Source: VRUE01 sp963753585 (GTDB taxonomy: Bacteria; Actinomycetota; Thermoleophilia; Solirubrobacterales; 70-9). From it: DNA of 64,000 bases. Positions 58,273 to 64,000 of the stretch are shown one piece after another. The DNA is taken from contig CAVWCU010000001.1 of the NCBI GenBank assembly GCA_963753585.1, positions 496,001-560,000 on the forward strand. The letters run 5' to 3'. The notes below the pieces were generated by a model. That model saw nothing but the letters and a program-made list of their open reading frames with translations. It was not told where the DNA came from and searched no databases. The position numbers were made by a program, and so were the translations under genes. Every line of letters starts with the position of its first letter. The stretch's first letter is position 1.

Positions 58273-60504
58273 ATGAGCAGCGCAAGATCGAGCTACGACG
58301 CATCGACGATTGAGGCCGGGCGGCAGGCCGCGTGGGCGCAGAGCGGCGCCTTCGCGACGCCGGCGCCGGACGATGTAACCGGCCGCGGCATCTACATCAA
58401 GCCGTCCAGCCCCTTCACCTCGGGCAAGCTGCACATGGGGCACGTTCGCGACTACTCGATCGGCGACGCCTACGCCCGCTTCCGCCGCGCCCGGGGGGAC
58501 GCCGTTCTCTTCGGCTTCGGCTTCGACGCGTTCGGCTTGCCGGCCGAGATGGCGGCGATCGAGCGCAAGGTTCCGCCGGCCGAGTGGGTGCAGGGCTGCG
58601 GCGAGCGGATGCTCGAGCAGATGAAGCGGCTCGGCTTCTCATTCGACTACGACCGCGTCTTCTACAGCTCCGACGAGGAGCAGTACCGCTGGTCGCAGTG
58701 GCTCTTCCTCGTTCTTCTCGAGGCCGGCCTGATCTACCGCGACGACACGACCGTCGACTGGTGCGACGGCTGCCGCACGACGCTAGCCGCGCTGCAGGTG
58801 GAGGACGGACGCTGCTGGCGCTGTCACAACGAGGTCCGCCTGATCCGCCGGCCGACGTGGTTCCTGCGCATCACGCCCTACCTGGAGGAGAACGACCGGA
58901 GCCTCCGCGAGCTCGAGGAGCGGGGTCAGTGGGACGAGATCTCCCTCTCGACCCAGCGGTACATCCTCGGCCGCAGCGACGGGGTCGAGGTCGAGTTGCC
59001 CGGTCCGGACGGAAGCGACTTCGAGGTGTTCACGCCCCACGGCGGTGCGGTCGCACAGGCGAGCTTCGTAGTGCTCTCCCCGCGCCACCCGAAGGTCGAG
59101 GCATGGGTAACCGACTCGGCCGTTCAGGAGCAGCTCGACGAGCTGCGCTCCGGTGGATGGGAGCGCAGCGCCCGCGACGCCAGGTCGGTGCCGGTCGTCG
59201 ACACCGGTGCCTCGGTGCCGGCGCCGTGGGCGGCGGATCCCCTGCCGGTCCTGGTCTCGCCGATCGTCGACGCCCGTTACGGGCCCACGGCGGCGCTCGG
59301 CATCCCGGCCGCCGACGAGGCGGATGCGACGGTCGCGGAGCGCGTGCCGAGGCTGGGGGAGGGGCACGCGGCCGAGCCCGCTCCCGGGGCGCAACCCGAC
59401 GCTCGACAGACGGTCCGCTACCGGGCCGCGGACTTCTCGATCTCCCGCCAGCGCTTCTGGGGCACGCCGATCCCGATCGTCCACTGCGATGCGTGCGGGG
59501 CAGTGCCGGTTCCCGAGGAGGACCTACCGGTCGTCCTGCCCCGCGACGTCGAGCCGACCGGCGAGGGCAATCCCCTGGCGGAGCTCGCCGGCTTCGTCGA
59601 CGTGGCCTGCCCGCGGTGCGATGCACCCGCCAGGCGTGAGACCGACACCCTCGACTGCCACTTCGATGCACTCTGGCTGTGGGTCCCGGCAGCGGTCCCG
59701 CCCGAGGGCAGGGCCGAGTCCATGTTCGACCACCCGGAGCTGCGCACCTGGCTGCCGTCCGAGCGCCTCGTGGCCGGCTCCGACAGCGGCGGCTTCGTCT
59801 TCGACCAACGCGTCGTGACCAAGGCCCTGAGGGACATCGGCCCCTTCGCGTTCATGGCCGAGGGCGAGCCCTTCTCGGGATGTCTCTTCCACGAGATGGT
59901 GATCGCCGACGGGCGCAAGATGAGCAAGCACCTGGGCAACGTCGTCGATCCCGACGAGCTGGTCGAGCGCTACGGCGCCGACACCGTGCGCCTCGCCATC
60001 CTCTATGCGGCGGGTCCGGCGAAGACGCTGAACTGGAACGACAGCGCCCTGCGCTTCGCCGACCGCTTCCTGCGCAACGTCTGGGCCTACTCGCAGAAGC
60101 GCTTCGAGGGTGCCGCCGGGGCGCCGGAGGACCCGGAGGCGGCCGAGGACACCGCCTTCATGCGCGAGCGCCTGTGCAAATGGGTCGATAACGGCCTGGC
60201 CCGGATCACCGCCGATCTCGAGGAGCTGCAGATGCACAAGGCGGTCCGCAACGTCACGCGTCTCTTCGAGCGAATCCAGGATTTCGAGAAGCGCGTCGTC
60301 GCGCGTCGCGGAGAGCTCGATCGCGCAGACGCGGAGGCCCAGGTCGCGGCCCTGCTCCTGCTTGCGAGAGCGCTCATTCCCTTCGCGCCTCACGCCGGCG
60401 AGGCTCTTCTCCTCGCCGGAGGCGAGGACGCCGGGGAGCTCCCCGGGCCATGGCCGGAGAGGCTCGTCTTCCCGACCGCCTCCTCGGGTGCCGGTACGCT
60501 CTAA
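58273..60504 (+). CDS. Leucyl-tRNA synthetase paralogue with altered KMSKS and editing motifs
   Basis: The 743-residue class I synthetase belongs to the LeuRS group: HMGH at 54-57, zinc domain WCDGCRTTLAALQVEDGRCW with RC, FSISRQRFWGTPIPIVHCDA and RYGADTVRLAILYAAGPAKT. KMSKS reads KMSKH (549-553). In the editing domain the usual TTRPDT is TPHGGA (VFTPHGGAVAQASFVVLSP), so Thr-rich recognition of mischarged tRNA is lost. It is shorter than usual LeuRS (about 800-870). It may charge tRNA-Leu without editing, or supply aminoacyl groups to another enzyme. The ATG at 58273 follows a GAGGAG-type site. Confidence 0.82.
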   Translation: MSSARSSYDASTIEAGRQAAWAQSGAFATPAPDDVTGRGIYIKPSSPFTSGKLHMGHVRDYSIGDAYARFRRARGDAVLFGFGFDAFGLPAEMAAIERKVPPAEWVQGCGERMLEQMKRLGFSFDYDRVFYSSDEEQYRWSQWLFLVLLEAGLIYRDDTTVDWCDGCRTTLAALQVEDGRCWRCHNEVRLIRRPTWFLRITPYLEENDRSLRELEERGQWDEISLSTQRYILGRSDGVEVELPGPDGSDFEVFTPHGGAVAQASFVVLSPRHPKVEAWVTDSAVQEQLDELRSGGWERSARDARSVPVVDTGASVPAPWAADPLPVLVSPIVDARYGPTAALGIPAADEADATVAERVPRLGEGHAAEPAPGAQPDARQTVRYRAADFSISRQRFWGTPIPIVHCDACGAVPVPEEDLPVVLPRDVEPTGEGNPLAELAGFVDVACPRCDAPARRETDTLDCHFDALWLWVPAAVPPEGRAESMFDHPELRTWLPSERLVAGSDSGGFVFDQRVVTKALRDIGPFAFMAEGEPFSGCLFHEMVIADGRKMSKHLGNVVDPDELVERYGADTVRLAILYAAGPAKTLNWNDSALRFADRFLRNVWAYSQKRFEGAAGAPEDPEAAEDTAFMRERLCKWVDNGLARITADLEELQMHKAVRNVTRLFERIQDFEKRVVARRGELDRADAEAQVAALLLLARALIPFAPHAGEALLLAGGEDAGELPGPWPERLVFPTASSGAGTL

Positions 60505-60523
60505 GAGTTTTGAACAAAAGTAG

Positions 60524-60552
60524 TTGACTGGTTGGCGCAAACCTGTTATGAA
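60524..60552 (+). promoter_or_regulatory. Promoter P1 with conserved leader, upstream of the GNAT gene
   Basis: TTGACT (60524-60529), a 17-base spacer and TATGAA (60547-60552). The -35 region (TTGACTGGT) and the start of the transcribed region (GCTGACGATCA ... GCGAAGAGG) are nearly the same as in P2 at 61811. A 404-base stretch (60505-60908) separates the LeuRS-like stop from the GNAT start; beyond this promoter and leader I see no gene in it. Confidence 0.6.
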
Positions 60553-60908
60553 TGGAATTGCTGACGATCAGCGCAGCGAAGAGGCGGGGTCCACTCAACG
60601 GAGGCTCGCCTGGCACGGCAAAGGGAGAGTCCGGTAAAGAGCCGCGACACGGCATCGGCACGCTCTGCTGACCCTTGTTGCCCCCGACCTCTTCCTGCGC
60701 ACCTCTTGCGCGGCGGGTTGGATACCACACACCGCGCTCTACTTTGAATTCCGGCCCGACGACCTCTGCCGCCGGGGTTTGGGGTTGCTTGTGGCGCAAT
60801 CGCCACACGGTGAAACCGTTTGCCTCTGTCGCGCGTTCTTCCCTTCAGGAGTACCAGAAAAAGTATGTTGAGTTTTCTATATGGGCTTCGCGGGAAGGAT
60901 GGGCTGAA

Positions 60909-61775
60909 ATGGGAGAGCAAGGGAAGCTGGAGGCCGCAGCGCGCGACGTCGCACGCCTGGCGGCCAGTGAGAAGGCATTTTGGGCCGGGCTCTGGGAGAC
61001 CCCGATCCCGGACACGGTGCACGAGAGCGGGGTCGACGTGGTGCGCTTCGGCCCGATCCATGCGGCGTGCGTCGCGGAGGTGCCCAGGCATTCGGGGGTC
61101 AATTTCATCCTCGGCGCCAGCGAGGCAGGGGCCGTTTCGAACGGGCACCTGGGCGATGCGGTCCGCTGGCTCGAGACCAGGCGCTCTGCATGGAGCGACG
61201 ATTGCGGCGTCGACTACCGCGTTCCCGTGATCCCCGGTCTGCCCGAGGCGGCTGCGGCGGAAGACTGGCTGCGGGGGCACGGACACATTCGCGACGACGG
61301 GGTGGCGAAGCTGGTCCGCGACGCGACCGAGCCGCAGTTCTCCCCGGCAGCGGACATCGAGGTGCTCGACTGGGAGGAGTGGGACGAAGGGTTCGGGGCG
61401 CCGCTCGTCGAGAGCCTCGGCCTCTCGACGGCAACCGAGACCTTCTTCCTCTGCCTACTGGGAGAAGAGGACTGGCGTTGCTATTGCGGCATCATCGGCG
61501 ACGACCCGCTCGCCTACGTGGCGATGCACGTCGACGCCGGGGTGGCCTCGATCGCACTGGCGTCGCGGCACTACGCGGGTCGCGACGGAGACGGACAGCT
61601 CGCGGTGCTGCATCGCTGCATGGAAGACGCGATGGCTGAGGGCTGTGACGCGTTCGTCCTGGTCGACGCCGGTGGCGAACCGCCGGTGATCGATCGCGCG
61701 AGCCTCCTCCGGGCCGGCTTCGAAGTCGCCTACCGGGTGCCGAGCTGGCGCAGCCCCGCGCAGGTTGCGGTGTGA
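60909..61775 (+). CDS. GNAT-like N-acyltransferase
   Basis: The 288-residue protein starts at the ATG at 60909 (MGEQGKLEAAARDVARLAAS). The longer frame upstream to 60675 runs through the leader. It has a helical N-terminal half with a degenerate GNAT-like part and a C-terminal GNAT fold: DPLAYVAMHVDAGVASIALA, GRDGDGQLAVLHRCMEDAMA and LVDAGGEPPVIDRASLLRAG, ending in FEVAYRVPSW. The acetyl-CoA loop (RDGDGQLA) is weak. It follows the LeuRS-like gene, which suggests use of an aminoacyl or acyl donor, but that is inference. Confidence 0.7.
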   Translation: MGEQGKLEAAARDVARLAASEKAFWAGLWETPIPDTVHESGVDVVRFGPIHAACVAEVPRHSGVNFILGASEAGAVSNGHLGDAVRWLETRRSAWSDDCGVDYRVPVIPGLPEAAAAEDWLRGHGHIRDDGVAKLVRDATEPQFSPAADIEVLDWEEWDEGFGAPLVESLGLSTATETFFLCLLGEEDWRCYCGIIGDDPLAYVAMHVDAGVASIALASRHYAGRDGDGQLAVLHRCMEDAMAEGCDAFVLVDAGGEPPVIDRASLLRAGFEVAYRVPSWRSPAQVAV

Positions 61776-61810
61776 GCCGGCAGCGGTCAGCCGCTTTTGC
61801 GCAAAAAGAC

Positions 61811-61840
61811 TTGACTGGTAGCGGGAGCGTGTGTTATACG
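61811..61840 (+). promoter_or_regulatory. Promoter P2 with conserved leader
   Basis: TTGACT (61811-61816) and TTATAC (61834-61839) with 17-base spacing. The following leader GCTGACGACCA ... GCGAAGAGG matches that of P1. It drives a transcript of about 350 bases that ends at the terminator near 62141-62195. Confidence 0.65.
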
Positions 61841-61932
61841 TACACACGCTGACGACCAAAGCGTTTGCGAAGAGGTGAGAATCCCGGTCAGGGGCGACTC
61901 GCTTTGCGATGACTAAGGAGTTGTGTCGAGTC

Positions 61933-62088
61933 ATGAGTCGAGAAGACGGACGTTTCAGGTGCACAAAGAAGGCGATGGCGCTGCGCGCACTGCCCCACCT
62001 CGAGCACGTAGCGCCGCCCACCGCGACGGCCGTTTCGCCCTCTCACCCCTTGCAGCTAGGCCCTCGGAGAGGGGGGGCGGCCATATAG
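61933..62088 (+). CDS. Possible small protein encoded by the P2 transcript
   Basis: This 51-codon frame starts at the ATG at 61933 (MSREDGRFRCTKKAMALRAL), 12 bases after AAGGAG, and ends at a TAG at 62088. An in-frame ATG at 61909 would add 8 residues but has no ribosome site. The peptide is basic and has no known motif, and its C-terminal third is Pro/Gly/Arg-rich. The transcript may instead be non-coding. The 560-base gap 61776-62335 holds P2, this frame, hairpins, a terminator and P3. Confidence 0.35.
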   Translation: MSREDGRFRCTKKAMALRALPHLEHVAPPTATAVSPSHPLQLGPRRGGAAI

Positions 62089-62134
62089 CTGGCCGCAGCG
62101 CAGGTTCTTAGCCGTGGCCGGATCGATGGCCACG
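62077..62134 (+). other. Two stem-loops in the 3' part of the P2 transcript
   Basis: GCGGCCA/TGGCCGC (62077-62096) and CGTGGCC/GGCCACG (62113-62134) are two perfect 7-bp stems just before the terminator. Together with the terminator they give the end of the transcript a compact, RNA-like structure. Confidence 0.5.
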
Positions 62135-62140
62135 CCGAAT

Positions 62141-62195
62141 TTGGGCCCGTCCCCGCGGAACGTGACAGCCGCTCGGACGGGCCCAATTCCTTTTA
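62141..62195 (+). terminator. Intrinsic terminator of the P2 transcript
   Basis: A perfect 12-bp stem TTGGGCCCGTCC (62141-62152) with its complement (62175-62186) is followed by TTCCTTTTA. It ends the short transcript from P2 before the thrC promoter P3. Confidence 0.85.
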
Positions 62196-62220
62196 GGACC
62201 CGGCCAATGCACAAAGTTGG

Positions 62221-62249
62221 TTGATCGATTGCGGCGTGTCTGTTATACC
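62221..62249 (+). promoter_or_regulatory. Promoter P3 of threonine synthase
   Basis: TTGATC (62221-62226), 17 bases, TATACC (62244-62249). It shares the TGTTATAC -10 region with P2. A 29-codon frame from the ATG at 62260 (MRRCDRSCGGGSALERPVPC) begins a few bases after the expected start of transcription and overlaps the thrC start, so a leader peptide is possible. Confidence 0.55.
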
Positions 62250-62335
62250 CCTGGGTCCTATGCGGAGGTGCGATCGGAGCTGTGGTGGTGGCAGCGCCTT
62301 GGAGCGCCCAGTACCCTGCTCGGAGGAGATCGTCG

Positions 62336-63628
62336 ATGCTGAGCCCTGAGGACCGAACCCGCTCCTGCGCGACCGAACTGGTCTGCCGCGATTGCGGCCG
62401 CCGCCTGCCGTTGCTCGATACGACGTCCAAGTGCCTTGGCTGCGGTAACGGGCTCGACATCGACTACGACTACGAGTTGGCCAGGGAGCGACTCGGCGAG
62501 ATCCCGCCGGCCCAGCGGGAGATCAACATCTGGCGCTTCGAGGAGCTGCTGCCGATCGTCGACGCGAAGGCCCAGGCACGGGTTGGGCGCTACAGCGGCC
62601 GCACGCCGCTGATCCACGCCGACCGGCTCGGGGCAGAGCTGGGCCTGAAGAAGCTCTACCTCAAGGACGACAGCACCTCACGCCCCAGCCTCTCCTACAA
62701 GGACCGCGTGGTCTCGATGGCGGTCGCGCGCCTGCTCGAGCTGGGCAAGGACGAGATCGGCTGTGTTTCGACCGGCAACGTCGGCACCGCCGTCGCCTCG
62801 CTGGCGTCCAAGGCCGGTGTCACCGCCTACGTCTTCTACCCGTCGAACATGGAGCGCGGCAAGGCACGTGCCTGCCGGGCGCTGGGTGCCGCCGTCTGCC
62901 AGCTCGACGGCAACTACGACGAAGCCAACCGCGCCTGCCGCGAGCTGGCCCTCTCCAGCGGCATCCAGTTCGCCAACATCACCCTGCGGCCGTTCTACGC
63001 CGAGGGCGCGAAGACGGTCGCCTACGAGGTGGTCGAGCAGCTTGAGTGGGAGGCGCCCGACCACTTCGTCATCCCGGCCGCCGGCGGCACGCTCTCCTCG
63101 CGCGTGCACAAGGGGCTGGTCGAGCTCGAGACCGTGGGTCTGGCGGAGACCTCGGGGGTCAAGATCGACGTGGCCCAGGCCGAGGGCTGCAGCCCGATCG
63201 CAACGGCGATCAGCGACGGCTCCGGTGAGATCGAGCCGCAGACCCCGCACACCGCGGCGCACTCGATTGCGATCGGCGCGCCCGGCGACGGCCCGCTCGT
63301 GGTCGACGCGGTGACGTCGCGGGGTGGCAGCGCCGCGACGGCCAGCGACCAGGAGATCTTCGAGGCGATCGACTTGCTCGGCGCCACCGAGGGCATCCTC
63401 ACCGAGCCTGCGGGCGGCACCACGATCGCCTGCACCGCAAGGCTCGCCAACGAAGGCAAGTTCGATCCCGACGACACCGTCGTCGCGATTGTCAGCGGCA
63501 ACGGCTACAAGACCCTCGACGAGCATCCCGACAAGCCCTGGGCCGAAGGCGTCGCCTGCGACGTCGACGCGATGGGCGAGATGCTCGAAGAGTTCCGCCA
63601 GCATGGCGTCGGCGCCACGCTCGGCTGA
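62336..63628 (+). CDS. thrC: Threonine synthase
   Basis: The 430-residue PLP enzyme converts O-phosphohomoserine to threonine. The N-terminal zinc ribbon is CRDCGRRL and CLGCGNGL. SLSYKDRVVSMA near 119 carries the PLP Lys, and VSTGNVGTAVASLASKAGV the phosphate-binding loop; AAGGTLSSRVHKGL and EPAGGTTIACTARL follow. I chose the ATG at 62336, 8 bases after GGAGGAG; an upstream start at 62282 overlaps the leader. The fold is shared with other PLP beta-family lyases, but the ribbon plus length favour ThrC. Confidence 0.87.
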   Translation: MLSPEDRTRSCATELVCRDCGRRLPLLDTTSKCLGCGNGLDIDYDYELARERLGEIPPAQREINIWRFEELLPIVDAKAQARVGRYSGRTPLIHADRLGAELGLKKLYLKDDSTSRPSLSYKDRVVSMAVARLLELGKDEIGCVSTGNVGTAVASLASKAGVTAYVFYPSNMERGKARACRALGAAVCQLDGNYDEANRACRELALSSGIQFANITLRPFYAEGAKTVAYEVVEQLEWEAPDHFVIPAAGGTLSSRVHKGLVELETVGLAETSGVKIDVAQAEGCSPIATAISDGSGEIEPQTPHTAAHSIAIGAPGDGPLVVDAVTSRGGSAATASDQEIFEAIDLLGATEGILTEPAGGTTIACTARLANEGKFDPDDTVVAIVSGNGYKTLDEHPDKPWAEGVACDVDAMGEMLEEFRQHGVGATLG

Positions 63629-63644
63629 TTGACTCGTCAGTCAA
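63629..63644. promoter_or_regulatory. TetR-type operator-like palindrome and promoter before the ETF-QO gene
   Basis: TTGACT-CGTC-AGTCAA is a perfect inverted repeat with 6-base arms. The left arm also serves as a -35 box, with TATAGT at 63654-63659. This repeat form is known for TetR-family repressors of fatty-acid degradation genes. It lies directly after the thrC stop. Confidence 0.5.
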
Positions 63645-63665
63645 CCGCCGGGATATAGTTCCGGC

Positions 63666-64000
63666 ATGTTCGAATACGGTGACGGGAAGTTCGTGCCGGC
63701 GGAGTTTCCGCCCCCGGTCGAGCCGCGCGAGGAGTTCGTAAAGCGCTCGCTCGACGGCGAGGACGAGCGGATCGAGATCGGCGTCGTGATCGTCGGCGGC
63801 GGCACCGCCGGGCTTGCCTGTGCCAACCGCCTGCTGCAGCTCCTGGCCGACGATCCGGAGACGATGGAGAAGCTCGGCGAGGTCCCAGTTGCCGTGATCG
63901 AGAAGGCGAAGACCTGCGGTGCCCACAACCTCTCCGGGGCGGTGATGCGGCCCGGGCCGCTGCAGGAGCTCTTCCCGGAGATGAGCCGGGAGCAGTGGCG
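63666..64000 (+). CDS. Electron-transfer flavoprotein:ubiquinone oxidoreductase, 3' end outside the window
   Basis: The frame is open from the ATG at 63666 to the right edge (111 codons). The N-terminus has the FAD Rossmann motif IEIGVVIVGGGTAGLACANR near 38-57, then VPVAVIEKAKTCGAHNLSGA and VMRPGPLQELFPEMSREQWR. CGAHNLSGAV is characteristic of the ETF-QO/FixC family. It passes electrons from fatty-acid and amino-acid oxidation to quinone. The start is 7 bases after the -10 box, so the mRNA is nearly leaderless. Confidence 0.88.
   Translation, partial: MFEYGDGKFVPAEFPPPVEPREEFVKRSLDGEDERIEIGVVIVGGGTAGLACANRLLQLLADDPETMEKLGEVPVAVIEKAKTCGAHNLSGAVMRPGPLQELFPEMSREQW

Noticed and set aside
61873..61893. 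Cobalamin-riboswitch-like stretch (GGTGAGAATCCCGG) in the P2 leader
   Set aside because: Only this fragment resembles the B12 core. No B12 box follows, the P1 leader lacks it, and no B12-related gene is downstream.

Overview
The window is about 64 kb of very GC-rich, densely packed chromosome with many GTG and TTG starts and many 1-4 base stop/start overlaps (ATGA, GTGA, TTGA, TGATG). Gene content points to an actinobacterium, probably class Thermoleophilia (Solirubrobacterales or Gaiellales). The evidence is a Rex repressor, panC/panD/panB in a row, a K+-independent proton pyrophosphatase, a PPi-type phosphofructokinase, an APC-permease/ceoB/ceoC cluster of the kind known from mycobacteria, and an AbiEi/DUF559-type nuclease. 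The taxonomic placement is inference. No prophage, CRISPR array, classical insertion sequence or rRNA was seen. The only tRNA seen is tRNA-Gln(CUG).

Layout. 1-7.5 kb: methyltransferase (cut by the left edge), PPi-type pfkA, a small lipoprotein bracketed by two large hairpins, a TIGR01777 epimerase-like protein, malic enzyme, a secreted CotH-like protein, an isoprenylcysteine-methyltransferase-like membrane protein and an internally deleted Mrr-like restriction protein. 7.6-18 kb: polA, fatty-acid hydroxylase-like protein, YdcZ transporter, geranylgeranyl-reductase-like flavoprotein, rpsA, coaE, lytic transglycosylase, MFS exporter, an XRE regulator and a DoxX-like protein. 18-26.6 kb: uvrB, MmgE/PrpD, NTF2-like, a thioredoxin co-chaperone, an AbiEi/DUF559 gene bounded by two palindromic repeats, and uvrA. 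26.7-31.4 kb: sugar ABC importer, ROK kinase and hexapeptide acyltransferase. 31.5-34 kb: pantothenate genes with a 54-codon ORF between panC and panD. 34-40 kb: FmdB, family-4 UDG, the t6A genes tsaE/tsaB/rimI/tsaD, glutaredoxin, rex and a carboxylate-amine ligase. tsaD and the ligase carry three single-base frameshifts. 40-51 kb: hppA, a structured intergenic region, a coiled-coil membrane protein, an FMN hydroxyacid oxidase, two APC-USP permeases, ceoB/ceoC and an FAD reductase. 51-56 kb: a lipoprotein and a heterodimeric ABC exporter. 56-64 kb: GtrA, a methyltransferase, a LeuRS paralogue, a GNAT protein, threonine synthase and ETF-quinone oxidoreductase (cut by the right edge).

How genes work together. 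polA, uvrA, uvrB and UDG form a loosely clustered repair set. TsaB/TsaD/TsaE make the universal t6A tRNA modification. PPi-type PFK plus a PPi-driven proton pump suggest that pyrophosphate is used as an energy currency. The two APC-USP permeases with RCK/TrkA partners suggest nucleotide-regulated potassium or amino-acid uptake.

Most unusual content. The window is rich in palindromic elements. One 51-52 bp family (11035, 22696, 23649, 52525) has variable but self-complementary inner stems. Two of its copies contribute the stop and start codons of the DUF559 nuclease gene. A third lies in frame inside an ABC exporter gene, adding about 17 residues before Walker A. The partner ABC gene carries an unrelated 54-bp palindrome at the same structural position. 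Longer hairpins with conserved loops (1626, 2192, 42187; 50914, 51764) sit at gene ends.
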